From Bryobacter aggregatus MPL3 (GTDB lineage Bacteria; Acidobacteriota; Terriglobia; Bryobacterales; Bryobacteraceae), in NCBI RefSeq assembly GCF_000702445.1, contig NZ_JNIF01000004.1, positions 744,001-808,000 of the forward strand: a DNA stretch of 64,000 bases. Direction: 5' to 3'. The position numbers and the translations under genes were made by a program. Shown here one piece after another: positions 54,024-63,526 of the stretch (position 1 is the stretch's first letter; every line of letters starts with the position of its first letter). The notes beneath the pieces were generated by a model. That model saw nothing but the letters and a program-made list of their open reading frames with translations, had not been told where the DNA came from and searched no databases.

Positions 54024-55022
54024 ATGAAGACAACGCTCCGGGATATTGCGCGTGAAAGCGGTCTCGACATCAGCACCGTTTCCCGATGTTTATCGGGCGC
54101 CTATGGCATCAATAAAGACACTCGAGCGATGGTGGTGGAGACTGCCCGGAAACTGAACTATATCCCCAATAGCCTGGCTCGCGGGCTGGCCACGGGACTC
54201 TCGAGAACCATCGCGCTGCTGGTGAACGACATCCGCAACCCCTATTATGCCGAGCTGGCGCGTGGCGTTGAAGATACAGCATTTGAAGCGGGTTTCGATC
54301 TGGTACTGGGGAACTCCGATCTGAAATGGGAGCGGCAGATGCACCACGTGCATGCCATGGCTTCCAAGCAAATCGACGGGTTGATTCTGAATCCGGCCGG
54401 TGTGATGGGCGCCAAAGCAACGGATGAATTGGCCCGTTACCGCTTGCCCGTTGTCGTGCTGGCGGCGACCGAGCGGAAGAGTCCGTTCAGTAGCGTTCGC
54501 GTTGACAATCGCGGGGGAGGGCGTCTGGTGGGCCAGCACCTGCGCGAGCTAGGGCACACGAAGGTTGTTGTACTCGGATCGAATTTGAAGCAAAGGAATT
54601 TGACGGAGCGGCTGAAAGGCTTCGAAGAGAGCTTTGGATCGGGCTATCGGGTGGTGTTGGGGGAAAACAGTCACGCCGGGGCGAAGGCGATGATGGAAGA
54701 GCTGCTGGCAGCTCCTCTGGACTTTAGCGCGGTATTTGCGGTGAACGACTCAATGGCAATCGGTGCGTTGGAGGCAATGAAATTCGCTGGCATCTTGGTG
54801 CCGCAGGATGTGAGCCTGATTGGATTCGATGACATTCCGATTGCCGCGCTTCTCGATCCGCCGCTGACGACGATTGCGCAACCGAAGTATGAGACCGGCG
54901 TTGTGGCGACGGAGATTCTGCTGGCGAAGATCCGGGGGAGTGGCAAGGAGTACGTGCCGGCGGTGGAGAATCGTGAACTGGATGTTCACTTGGTAGCGCG
55001 GAAGTCAACCGCTACGCGATGA
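54024..55022 (+). CDS. LacI family transcriptional regulator
   Basis: The 332-residue protein has an N-terminal helix-turn-helix with the hinge helix (TLRDIARESGLDISTVSRCL and NYIPNSLARGLATG). The sugar-binding type core follows (IALLVNDIRNPYYAELARGVED, DGLILNPAGV, SLIGFDDIPIA). It should repress a sugar or glycogen-related gene. Its last 11 nt overlap the convergent glgC gene. It lies 26 bp after the DUF6526 gene and may have its own promoter. Confidence 0.93.
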   Translation: MKTTLRDIARESGLDISTVSRCLSGAYGINKDTRAMVVETARKLNYIPNSLARGLATGLSRTIALLVNDIRNPYYAELARGVEDTAFEAGFDLVLGNSDLKWERQMHHVHAMASKQIDGLILNPAGVMGAKATDELARYRLPVVVLAATERKSPFSSVRVDNRGGGRLVGQHLRELGHTKVVVLGSNLKQRNLTERLKGFEESFGSGYRVVLGENSHAGAKAMMEELLAAPLDFSAVFAVNDSMAIGALEAMKFAGILVPQDVSLIGFDDIPIAALLDPPLTTIAQPKYETGVVATEILLAKIRGSGKEYVPAVENRELDVHLVARKSTATR

Positions 55023-56217
55023 CGGTGATGCCGCTCTCGGTGACGGTATAACCCCGGGCGAGGTCTTCTGTCCGGTCGAACCCGGAACGAGTTCCTTCTG
55101 GAATCCGCACGTTCGGACATACGATGGTACGGCGCAAGTGGCAATGGCGGCCGATCTCTGCATTGGAGAGCAGAATCGAATCGTCAATGGCGGTATACGA
55201 ATTCACGCGCACGCCTGGGGAGAGGACAGAACGCTGGACGCGGGCTCCTGAGACAATCACCCCCGGTGCAACGACGGAATCGATCGCAACCCCCATGCGC
55301 GTCCCCTCGTAGGCGAGCACAAACTTTGCGGGCGGGTACATCGGCGGATTCGTCCGGATAGGCCAAGCCTTGTCGTACAAATTGAACTCCGGAATGACCG
55401 AGACCAGATCGATGTTCGCATCGTAGTAGGCATCGAGGGTGCCGACATCGCGCCAGTAGCGCACCCGCTTGGCGTTTAAGTCGTGAAAGTCATAGGCGCT
55501 CACTTTGTGCTGGTGGATGAGCTTGGGGAGGATGTCTTTGCCGAAGTCGTGGGAGGAATGGGGATCAGCGGCGTCGGTGCGCAGGGCGTCGAGCAGAATC
55601 TTTGTATTGAAAAGGTAAATGCCCATCGAGGCCGAGACCATGCTGGGGTCAAAGGGGGAGCGCGCCGGATGTCCATGCGCCGGTTTCTCTTCAAACCCGA
55701 TGATGCGGTAACTCGGATTGATCTGGGCGACACCGAAACGTCCTGCCTCTTCGGGCGCGATCTGGATGGTGGCAATGGTAATGTCGGCTTGCTGCCGGCG
55801 ATGCCAGTCTCTCATCTCGCTGTAATTCATCTTGTAGATGTGATCGGCAGAGAGGATCAGAACAGATTCCGGAGCTTCTGCTTCGATTGATTCGATGTTC
55901 TGGTAGACGGCATCGGCGGTGCCGAGATACCAGTCGTCGTGCATGCGCTTCATGGGCGGCATGGTCTCAATGAACTCACCGATTTCGCCGGAGAAGATTG
56001 CCCAACCGTCTCGAATGTGCCGTGTGAGATCGAGGCTCTTGTACTGCGTCATGATGTAGATCTGACGGAGTCCGGAGTTCAGGCAGTTCGACAGGGTGAA
56101 GTCGATAATGCGATAGATCCCGCCAAAAGGAACAGCTGGTTTCGCTGTATTGCGGGTGAGCGGAGAGAGCCGCTCTCCAGCGCCGCCAGCGAGAAGGATG
56201 GCAAGGATCTTATCCAT
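55012..56217 (-). CDS. glgC: Glucose-1-phosphate adenylyltransferase
   Basis: The 401-residue enzyme makes ADP-glucose for glycogen. It has LLAGGAGERLSPLT at the nucleotide site, AKPAVPFGG, DWYLGTADAVYQN, and the left-handed helix region at the end (SVLSPGVRVNSYTAIDDSIL). It is 6 bp after the motif-repeat protein gene on the same strand, so both are probably co-transcribed. No other glycogen gene is in the window. Confidence 0.96.
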   Translation of the reverse strand: MDKILAILLAGGAGERLSPLTRNTAKPAVPFGGIYRIIDFTLSNCLNSGLRQIYIMTQYKSLDLTRHIRDGWAIFSGEIGEFIETMPPMKRMHDDWYLGTADAVYQNIESIEAEAPESVLILSADHIYKMNYSEMRDWHRRQQADITIATIQIAPEEAGRFGVAQINPSYRIIGFEEKPAHGHPARSPFDPSMVSASMGIYLFNTKILLDALRTDAADPHSSHDFGKDILPKLIHQHKVSAYDFHDLNAKRVRYWRDVGTLDAYYDANIDLVSVIPEFNLYDKAWPIRTNPPMYPPAKFVLAYEGTRMGVAIDSVVAPGVIVSGARVQRSVLSPGVRVNSYTAIDDSILLSNAEIGRHCHLRRTIVCPNVRIPEGTRSGFDRTEDLARGYTVTESGITVIA

Positions 56218-56223
56218 GGGTGC

Positions 56224-58068
56224 CTAATGGCTCGTGCGAATGATGACGAAGAGGAGTGCGGCGATCATGAGTACGACCACCACGCAGGCGACGAGCAGCA
56301 TGGGGCTCATTCCCTTGAGGAAGCCAGGAGCGGCGGCAGGCGCCGGGGCAGCAACCGGCGGTGGTGCGGGTACGCCACTGGGTTGCGAGAAAATCGGGGC
56401 CGCCGCAGCGGCAGGTTGATTCTGTTGCGGCACCGGGACGCCGATGGCTGGCGCTGAGGCCGGCTTTGGAGACTGCATCATCCTGGTGAAGTCGCCAGGG
56501 CCCTGATGGACCGGGGCTTGTGCTGCAGGAGCCGAGGAGGCTTGCGGCGCCTTGAAGAAGCTGGTGGCTCCATCGGGGCTGGAAAGCGCGTTCGGATTCA
56601 TGGGCGCGTTGCCTGAGGACAGTGGTCCCGCGGCTGGCGGCGCAACATTAGGCGGGGGCGCCCCAGAGCCGGCGCCGAACCCAGGCAGATTGTCGAGAGA
56701 GAAGCTTCCGCCGCCCAGAGAATTTGAAGACAGGGATGGGCCGCTCATGGACGGCGTGGATAAGGACGGGCCGTAAGCGCTGCCCGCATTGAAGGACGGC
56801 GTTCCAATATGAGGGCCGCTGATCTGTCCGGAACTGGAGATGGAGGGGCCGCTCAAGCTGGGGATGCTGACGGAGGGAGCAGAGATGCGGGGGCCGCTTA
56901 GCGAGGGGGAAGGCGTTGAAATGTTCAGGCCGGGTAAGGACGAACCGCCCGACGCGGAGGGCGGAGGGGCCTGGGGCTGGCCGTAAGCCGGAGGTGGCGC
57001 TCCGAAAGGAGGAGGCGCGGGAGTGGGTTGCCCCATTGGAAAGGGCGGAGGTGCTGCTGCACTCCCTCCACTATTGTGCCCGCCAGTCTGCGAAGGAGTC
57101 TGGAGGAGGCGGGTGAAGTCTCCGGGGCCGGACGCTGGTGCTGCGGAGGGCGGGGGCGCTGAAGGCAGGACGCTCGGCGTCTCGACTGCCTTGAACATGC
57201 GCGTAAACTCGCCAGCCTGCTGGGACGGCGGTGGCGCAATGGGATTGGTGATCGGATTGACAGGCGCAGGCGTGTGGTTCACCAGTGGAGACTGGAACAT
57301 GCGTGTGAACTCGCCCGGTTCCTGGGAAGCCGTGGGAGGGGGCACGGGCGGAAAGAGCGGTGCTGGCTGGGGAGGAGGCGGTGCAGAGAAGGTTGGGAAC
57401 TGCGCAGTAGGCTGTGCAGAGGCCGGAGGTGGGGTGACAGGAGGAGGAGGCGGGGCAGGTTTTGCCACCGGTTGCGGCTGTGCCTGGAACATGCGTGTGA
57501 ATTCACCGGGGCCTTGCTCGACGGGCGCCGGCGGGACGGGTGCGGATGGCGCTGGTGTGGGTGGAACTGGGGTCCAGGCCGGTGGAGGCGGCGGTGGCGC
57601 GGGCGCAGGAACTGGCGCAGGAGGCGTTGGCATTGGCGCGACGGGCATCAGTCTGGTGGCTTCTTCAGCAGGTGCGGGAGGAGGCGGACGGAAGGCTGGG
57701 ATCTCCTGCGTTGCGGGCTCCACTGGAGCGGAGGGATTGAATTTGAAGGCTCCAGCCTGTGTGAGCGGATCGGGAGTCTTCGCATGTCCGAGCGTCTTGA
57801 GCCAGTCGCTCAGAGTAGCTCCTGCGGGGAGGGGACGCGTGACGATATAAGCCTTGGCTCCATCCTGCACCACTTCGAGGATCGGCTTTTCGCCAAAGCT
57901 TGCCGCGGCAAACTGCTTCTTGGCGATTTCGAAAAGGTTATGGGCATCCGGGCGAATGATGTGAATCCACACCTCTTCGCCGGTCATTTTAATTACAGCG
58001 CGATAAGAGAGTGCCTCTGCGGAGTCGGCGACGGGGGAAATGAGTTGGTATGTGGATTCGAAGGACAT
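56224..58068 (-). CDS. Tail-anchored proline-rich protein with five PG(E/D)FTR motifs and a kinase N-lobe-like head
   Basis: The 614-residue protein has three parts. Residues 1-95 look like a degenerate Ser/Thr kinase N-lobe (YRAVIKMTGEEVWIHIIRP, then AYIVTRPLPAGATLSDWL) without the glycine loop or the catalytic lysine. Residues 100-580 are disordered and rich in Pro, Ser and Ala, with GPGEFTRMFQ (186-195), EPGEFTRMFQ (250), QAGEFTRMFK (284), GPGDFTRLLQ (314) and GPGDFTRMMQ (523). The last 25 residues are a single membrane helix (LLVACVVVVLMIAALLFVII). It lies 55 bp from the divergent tssK. The motif codons vary synonymously, which argues for selection on the protein. A role as substrate or scaffold for the T6SS kinase is inference. 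Confidence 0.75.
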   Translation of the reverse strand: MSFESTYQLISPVADSAEALSYRAVIKMTGEEVWIHIIRPDAHNLFEIAKKQFAAASFGEKPILEVVQDGAKAYIVTRPLPAGATLSDWLKTLGHAKTPDPLTQAGAFKFNPSAPVEPATQEIPAFRPPPPAPAEEATRLMPVAPMPTPPAPVPAPAPPPPPPAWTPVPPTPAPSAPVPPAPVEQGPGEFTRMFQAQPQPVAKPAPPPPPVTPPPASAQPTAQFPTFSAPPPPQPAPLFPPVPPPTASQEPGEFTRMFQSPLVNHTPAPVNPITNPIAPPPSQQAGEFTRMFKAVETPSVLPSAPPPSAAPASGPGDFTRLLQTPSQTGGHNSGGSAAAPPPFPMGQPTPAPPPFGAPPPAYGQPQAPPPSASGGSSLPGLNISTPSPSLSGPRISAPSVSIPSLSGPSISSSGQISGPHIGTPSFNAGSAYGPSLSTPSMSGPSLSSNSLGGGSFSLDNLPGFGAGSGAPPPNVAPPAAGPLSSGNAPMNPNALSSPDGATSFFKAPQASSAPAAQAPVHQGPGDFTRMMQSPKPASAPAIGVPVPQQNQPAAAAAPIFSQPSGVPAPPPVAAPAPAAAPGFLKGMSPMLLVACVVVVLMIAALLFVIIRTSH

Positions 58069-58123
58069 CGTAGTAAAAACCTAGGAAATCGTGCCTTTAT
58101 GATAGCCTGAGATCTCATTGGCG

Positions 58124-59455
58124 ATGAAGCAACTCTCTCGTGTCGTTTGGTCCGAAGGAATGCATCTTGCGCCTCATCATTTTCAGGCGCAAAAACGGTA
58201 TTTCGAAGACCTGATCGATTTCACCTCACAATCCCTTTATTACGCGGCTTATGGCTTTGCCGGTATCGAATGGAGTGAGGAGGCACTACGCAACGGGCGC
58301 GTAGAGCTTTTGCATGCCCGTGGTTTCATGCCGGATGGGCTCGCATTTGTGATGCCTGAATCCGATGGCTTACCGGAAAGCCGTCCGATTGCCGACCTGA
58401 TCAGTCCCGTGGCACGTTACTCCACCATTTATCTTGTGGTGCCGCCCTACAATCCTGGCGGGGCAAACTGCAGCGACGAAACGACGCGCTTTGCTCCCGG
58501 CGAGCAGAAGATTGTCGACGAAAACGGTGGCACCGAAGAACGTCCAGTCGTCTTAGGGCATAAGAATTTTCGATTGCTGCTCGAGCAGGAACTGACGCCC
58601 GAGCTGACGAGCATGCCGATCGGCCGTGTGATGCGCGATGGGGCGGGGAATCTGGTGTTTGATCCGGACTTCATTCCCCCCCTCGTGACTATCTCCGGTT
58701 CCCGTCGCCTGATGGTGATGTTGAATCGCCTGGTGGAGATTCTGGGCTCCAAGGGGACGGCTTTGCGTCCCGAACGGGCGAGTGCCAAGCTGGGCGGTAT
58801 GAGCCAGCGCGATGTGGCCAGCTTCTGGTATCTGCATTGCATTAATTCTGCAATTGCAGATCTGAAACATACCGCTGCAGTGAAGAAAGGGCATCCGGAA
58901 GAACTCTACCGGCAATTGCTGAAGTTGGGAGGGGCTCTCTGTACCTTCAATTTGAAGCGTGACCCCGCTGATCTTCCGCTCTACAACCACGCCGAGCCGG
59001 AACGCTGTTTTCCGCAACTGGATGCCCATATCCGCGAAGCGCTCGAAACGATTCTGCCGTCGAGTGCGATGCAGATTCCACTGACTCCCTACGCCCCTTA
59101 TCTACAGGAAGGCAGCATTGCAGACGATCGATGTCTTGCGAAGGCCAGATGGATTCTGGGCGTACGGGCGCAAGCCGCGGAAAGCGTTGTCATTCTGCGG
59201 ACACCCCAACTGATCAAGGTTTGCTCGCGTGACTTTATCGAGCGGCTGGTGCAGACTGCTTATCCGGGTTTGGAGTTGATCCACATGCCGATTCCTCCAA
59301 CGGAGATTCAGATCAAAACCGAAATGCAGTATTTCTCCATCTCGCGCGTTGGTCCTTGTTGGCAGCAGATTGCGCGTTTGAAACAGGTAGGTGTTTACGT
59401 GCCGGGAGAATTTCCCTCGGCCGAAGTGGAATTGATCGTGATCCTGGAAGCATAA
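58124..59455 (+). CDS. tssK: Type VI secretion baseplate protein TssK
   Basis: The 443-residue protein shows the TssK (ImpJ/VasE) N-terminus VVWSEGMHLAPHHFQAQKRY, the conserved RLMVMLNRL segment, and the C-terminal part ILRTPQLIKVCSRDFIERLVQ. TssK trimers link the baseplate to the membrane complex. The ATG at 58124 is chosen over a TTG two codons upstream because family members start with MKxxSRVVWSEG. It is the first gene of a tssK-tssL-tssM-kinase operon. Confidence 0.94.
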   Translation: MKQLSRVVWSEGMHLAPHHFQAQKRYFEDLIDFTSQSLYYAAYGFAGIEWSEEALRNGRVELLHARGFMPDGLAFVMPESDGLPESRPIADLISPVARYSTIYLVVPPYNPGGANCSDETTRFAPGEQKIVDENGGTEERPVVLGHKNFRLLLEQELTPELTSMPIGRVMRDGAGNLVFDPDFIPPLVTISGSRRLMVMLNRLVEILGSKGTALRPERASAKLGGMSQRDVASFWYLHCINSAIADLKHTAAVKKGHPEELYRQLLKLGGALCTFNLKRDPADLPLYNHAEPERCFPQLDAHIREALETILPSSAMQIPLTPYAPYLQEGSIADDRCLAKARWILGVRAQAAESVVILRTPQLIKVCSRDFIERLVQTAYPGLELIHMPIPPTEIQIKTEMQYFSISRVGPCWQQIARLKQVGVYVPGEFPSAEVELIVILEA

Positions 59456-59464
59456 GGGGGACAG

Positions 59465-60172
59465 ATGCAGGCACCGAGTTTGATGGAGCGAGAGACGCTC
59501 GCGGTGATTTTTCAAGAACCGATGACGGCGGTGGTGCGCGTCTGGTCGAATCCGCAGATGACGCAGGATCCCTACGGACTGCGGGAGCATATGAAGTCGT
59601 CGCTGAAGGCTTCGATAGAAGATGCGCGGCGCAAGAGTTTTTCAGAAGAAGAGACAAAGCTGGCGATGTTCGCGATTGTCGCTTATCTGGATGAGACGAT
59701 TCTGACCCAGAATCAGCCTGCGTTTGCCGATTGGCGCCGCAAGCCGCTCCAGGAAGAACTGTTTGGGGTACATATCGCCGGTGAGATTTTTTTCCAGAAT
59801 CTTGAGAACATCATCCGGCAACCGGACAGCCTGCCGAATTCCGATCTTCTGGAAATCTATGCCTTGGCGATCAGCCTGGGCTTTCAGGGCCGCTATAGTG
59901 CTGGAGGGAAAGCGGAACTGAAGCGGATTGTCGATGCCTGCATGGATAAGTGCCGCCGCATTCGTGGGGCGATGCCGCCCTTGTCGCCGTCCGGGGAACT
60001 GCCTCCGACCGATGCGGTGCTGGCGAGCCGGGACCCCTGGTTCCAGCGCATGGTTCTGATTGGTGGAGGCTTGTGTGTCATGGCAGTGCTGGCCTTTGTC
60101 GTTTATAAAGTGCTCCTCGGTTCGGGCGCCGATGAATTGCGCTCGCTGGCGCAAGAATTGACTCGTAGGTAA
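59465..60172 (+). CDS. tssL: Type VI secretion inner-membrane protein TssL (DotU/ImpK)
   Basis: The 235-residue protein has the DotU helical bundle (EEETKLAMFAIVAYLDETIL, GEIFFQNLENIIR, LLEIYALAISLGFQGRY) and one C-terminal membrane helix (MVLIGGGLCVMAVLAFVVYKV). It lacks a peptidoglycan-binding domain after the helix. It joins TssM and TssJ in the membrane complex. Nine bp separate it from tssK. Confidence 0.94.
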   Translation: MQAPSLMERETLAVIFQEPMTAVVRVWSNPQMTQDPYGLREHMKSSLKASIEDARRKSFSEEETKLAMFAIVAYLDETILTQNQPAFADWRRKPLQEELFGVHIAGEIFFQNLENIIRQPDSLPNSDLLEIYALAISLGFQGRYSAGGKAELKRIVDACMDKCRRIRGAMPPLSPSGELPPTDAVLASRDPWFQRMVLIGGGLCVMAVLAFVVYKVLLGSGADELRSLAQELTRR

Positions 60173-60190
60173 GCCAGGAGAATACCCAGA

Positions 60191-63100
60191 ATGCTCTTCT
60201 ACGGAATTACCGCAATACTTTGGATTGGTTGGATGGTCCTCGGCTGGTTTATGCCGGACTGGGTGAGTTTAAAAGGCAAAGATGTCTGGTTTGTCCGCAT
60301 CCTGTTTTGGCTGATTGGCACCGCATTTGCCGGGTTTGCGATTTATTGGAAGCTGATGGCCGATCGCCGCAAAAAGGCGCTCGCCCTGGCTGGAGAACAA
60401 GGCGCGGAACTGGAATTTGTCCTGGCGGAAGCGGACAAGAAGTTGCAGGCGAGCGGCAAGAGTCTGGCCACGATGCCAGTGGTTTTTGTCATGGGCGCCA
60501 GAGGCTCGGCTAAGACGACTTTGATCACACGCAGTGGCGTGGAGCCGGAGTTGCTCGCTGGGTTGGTATACCAGGAAGGCAACCAGCTCGTCCAGACGCG
60601 CACAGCGAATGTCTGGCTGGCCAAGCAGACCGTCTTTGTCGAAGCGGCGCCGACCTTGCTCGAGAGCGACAAGCTTTGGAATGCCTTTGCGCAGCGCTTT
60701 GCCCCGACCGGCATGACGGCGCTGAAGGCAAATGCCGCACCGGCTCCGCGTAGCGTGCTGATGTTTGTTGGCATGGAAGAGTTCTTCCAACAAAACGCGG
60801 GTGAGGCGATGGCGGCGAAGGCCCGCATCCTGAACCAGCGCCTGATTGAGATGTCGAAGATGCTGGGGGCACGCATCCCGGTCTACGTGATGTTCACGAA
60901 GGCAGACCAGATGCCGCACTTCCCGCCGTATGTCGCCTACATGAGCAATGAGGAAGCGACGCAGATTTTGGGCGCGACGGTTCCGATTGCGGATATGGCC
61001 TCGCAGGGAGTCTATGCCGAGACGGCAGCGAAGAAGTTTTCCGATCTGCTCGAAGAACTGTTCCGCAGCCTGGCTGAGCGCCGGGTGAGTTTGCAGGAGC
61101 GCGATGCGAATCAGCAGGGGCGCCCGCCGGTCTATGAGTTTCCGCGTGAGTTTCGCAAGCTGAAGCAGGCCGCAACCACCTTTCTGGTTGATCTTTGCCG
61201 GCCGAGCCAATTGGCCGTATCACCCTTTGTGCGCGGTTTCTATTTCACCGGCGTGCGTCCGGTGCTGACGACCGACGCGGCGGGCACACAGCGCCGCGTG
61301 CCGCAGTGGCTGTTTGTCACGCGCTTCTTTAGTGAAGTGTTGCTGAAGGACCGGGCCGCGCTGGGCGCTGCCTCCTCCAGCATGAAGACGAACACAACCC
61401 GGCGCTTGCTGCTGGGTGTGGCCGGCGCGCTGGGCGTGATTGCAACCACACTGTTTACCGTGAGTTACTTCAATAACCGGTCGCTCGAGAACGAACTGGG
61501 AGAAGCGTCGAAGGCTTTGCGTGGCGTGCAAGTGGCCCCGGGCGAGGTGCCGAGTCTCGATAGTCTGACCAAGCTCGATCGATTGCGCGCTGTTCTCGAA
61601 CGGCTGCGCAGCTACCAGCGCGATGGCGCGCCGATGATGATGCGCTTTGGTTTGTATACGGGCGACACGATTCTCCCGACCTCGCGCAAGTTGTATTTCG
61701 AGAGTTTCCGCAATGTCATGTTTGGCGAGACGCAGACGGCTGTTCTCGACTCCATGAAGCGCCTGCCGGCAGCACCGACGCCGCAGGACGATTACATGAC
61801 GACCTACAACGCGCTGAAGGCTTATCTGATCACGACCTCGAACCCGGACAAGAGCACGAAGAGCTTTCTCACTCCGGTGTTGCTGAAGTACTGGCAAGGG
61901 GCCAAGCAAGTGGAGCCACAGCGCTATGGCTTGATCGGCAAGCAGTTTGATTTCTATGCCGAGGAGTTGAAGGAATCGAACCCCTTCTCGCGGGAGAACG
62001 ACACGAATACGATCGATCGCACACGGAGCTTCCTCAAGCAGTTCTCCGGGGAAGAGCGCTTGTACAACGCGATTCTTGCCGAAGCGAATCGGGCCAATCC
62101 GCCGATCAACTACAACAAGTTGTATCCAGATGGATATAAGGCCGTCCGGGTGGATAAGGAAGTACAAGGATCCTTCTCGAAGGAAGGCTTTGCCTGGATG
62201 CAGGATGCGTTCAAGAATCTTCCGAAGTACTTTGGCGGCGAAGCCTGGGTGCTGGGGGAAGAGGTCAAGATCAGCGTCAATTTGAGTGAGCTGGAGCAGC
62301 GCTTGCGTGCGCGCTACAACAAGGACTTTGCTGAGCAGTGGAAGGCTTATCTGAAAAGCGTGACGGTGCTGCGCTATGCGAGCTTGAAGGACGCTGCGGA
62401 TAAGTTGAAGATGCATTCGAGCAACCAGAGTCCGTTGCTGGCGGCGATCTATCTCGCCTCGAAGAATACGGCTGTTTCGGAGAAGACCATTGCAGACCTG
62501 TTCCAGCCGACGCAGTTGCTGGTGGCGCCCGGGAGTGCCGGTCAACTGATCGGCGGGGAGAATCAGCCCTACATGGGCGGTCTGTTGCAGTTGCAGGGTT
62601 CGATCGAGCAGATCTCGACGATGCCGGCGAGCCAGGCGGCTCAGGATCCTGCTGCCGCTCAGAGTTTGAATCTGGCGACGACCGCCAAGATGACGGCGCG
62701 CAATGTTGCGCAGAAGTTCCGGCCCGATCCGCTCGAGAAGATCGACGGGCAAGTGCTGAAGCTGATGGAAGACCCGATTACTTATGTCGAGACTTTCTTG
62801 CGTGGCCTGGGCCCGGCGGAATTGAATGGCGCCGGCGCCGGCTTCTGCAAAGCGTTCAGCGACCTGATCTCGAAGTATCCCTTCAACCCGGCCGCAAAGA
62901 ATCAGGCCACGATCGCCGAGTTCAATTCGATCTTCGCCCCGCAGACCGGCTCGCTGTGGAGCTTCTATGAAACCAAGCTGAAGGCGATGCTGGTGCACCA
63001 GGGCGGGGAATACCGTGCCGTGCCCACACCGTCGATGGCATTGACGCCGCAGTTTGTGGCCTCCTTCAATCGCTTTGCGGCGGTGACGGCGACGGCCTAC

Positions 63101-63526
63101 GGGATGAACCCGAGTCCGAGCTTCCGCTACTCCGTGAAGCTGAATCCGGAGATGAAGCGGGAAGTGAAACTCTCCATCGACGGCCAGAGTGGCGAGTTCA
63201 AGGACGCCAGTAGCCCGGCGAAAGCTTTCGTTTGGAATGGCCAGGGGGCCGGTGTCCGCACAACAATTGTGGGTGGGGGGACGGTGAGTTTCGATGGACC
63301 TTTGGGCGTGTTCCAATGGTTTAACGATGCAGAACGCTGGAACCAGAATACGGCAACCTCACACACGGTTCTCTGGTATCAGCGCTCTGGGACCAAGATC
63401 ATGACGGATGACCAAGGCAAGCCACTCTCGATGATCCTCGATCTCGAGATGCCCATCCCGTTATTCCGGAAAGGTTATCTGGCGGGGTTGCAGTGTACCA
63501 GCAACGTCGCCCGCTCTGGCAACTGA
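60191..63526 (+). CDS. tssM: Type VI secretion inner-membrane protein TssM (IcmF)
   Basis: The 1111-residue protein has two N-terminal helices and a cytoplasmic GTPase-like domain with Walker A GARGSAKTT (102-110). A third helix lies at about 404-426 (LLLGVAGALGVIATTLFTV), with a large periplasmic part after it that ends in VAFWW-type family sequence. It forms the trans-periplasmic channel of the secretion system. The Walker A is intact, so it may bind nucleotide. Its stop overlaps the kinase start by 1 nt. Confidence 0.94.
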   Translation: MLFYGITAILWIGWMVLGWFMPDWVSLKGKDVWFVRILFWLIGTAFAGFAIYWKLMADRRKKALALAGEQGAELEFVLAEADKKLQASGKSLATMPVVFVMGARGSAKTTLITRSGVEPELLAGLVYQEGNQLVQTRTANVWLAKQTVFVEAAPTLLESDKLWNAFAQRFAPTGMTALKANAAPAPRSVLMFVGMEEFFQQNAGEAMAAKARILNQRLIEMSKMLGARIPVYVMFTKADQMPHFPPYVAYMSNEEATQILGATVPIADMASQGVYAETAAKKFSDLLEELFRSLAERRVSLQERDANQQGRPPVYEFPREFRKLKQAATTFLVDLCRPSQLAVSPFVRGFYFTGVRPVLTTDAAGTQRRVPQWLFVTRFFSEVLLKDRAALGAASSSMKTNTTRRLLLGVAGALGVIATTLFTVSYFNNRSLENELGEASKALRGVQVAPGEVPSLDSLTKLDRLRAVLERLRSYQRDGAPMMMRFGLYTGDTILPTSRKLYFESFRNVMFGETQTAVLDSMKRLPAAPTPQDDYMTTYNALKAYLITTSNPDKSTKSFLTPVLLKYWQGAKQVEPQRYGLIGKQFDFYAEELKESNPFSRENDTNTIDRTRSFLKQFSGEERLYNAILAEANRANPPINYNKLYPDGYKAVRVDKEVQGSFSKEGFAWMQDAFKNLPKYFGGEAWVLGEEVKISVNLSELEQRLRARYNKDFAEQWKAYLKSVTVLRYASLKDAADKLKMHSSNQSPLLAAIYLASKNTAVSEKTIADLFQPTQLLVAPGSAGQLIGGENQPYMGGLLQLQGSIEQISTMPASQAAQDPAAAQSLNLATTAKMTARNVAQKFRPDPLEKIDGQVLKLMEDPITYVETFLRGLGPAELNGAGAGFCKAFSDLISKYPFNPAAKNQATIAEFNSIFAPQTGSLWSFYETKLKAMLVHQGGEYRAVPTPSMALTPQFVASFNRFAAVTATAYGMNPSPSFRYSVKLNPEMKREVKLSIDGQSGEFKDASSPAKAFVWNGQGAGVRTTIVGGGTVSFDGPLGVFQWFNDAERWNQNTATSHTVLWYQRSGTKIMTDDQGKPLSMILDLEMPIPLFRKGYLAGLQCTSNVARSGN

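Noticed and set aside
61220-63316. A 698-codon open frame opposite tssM
   Set aside because: The product is His/Arg/Leu-rich without domain sense, as expected from the complement of a high-GC gene; the plus-strand gene is unambiguous.
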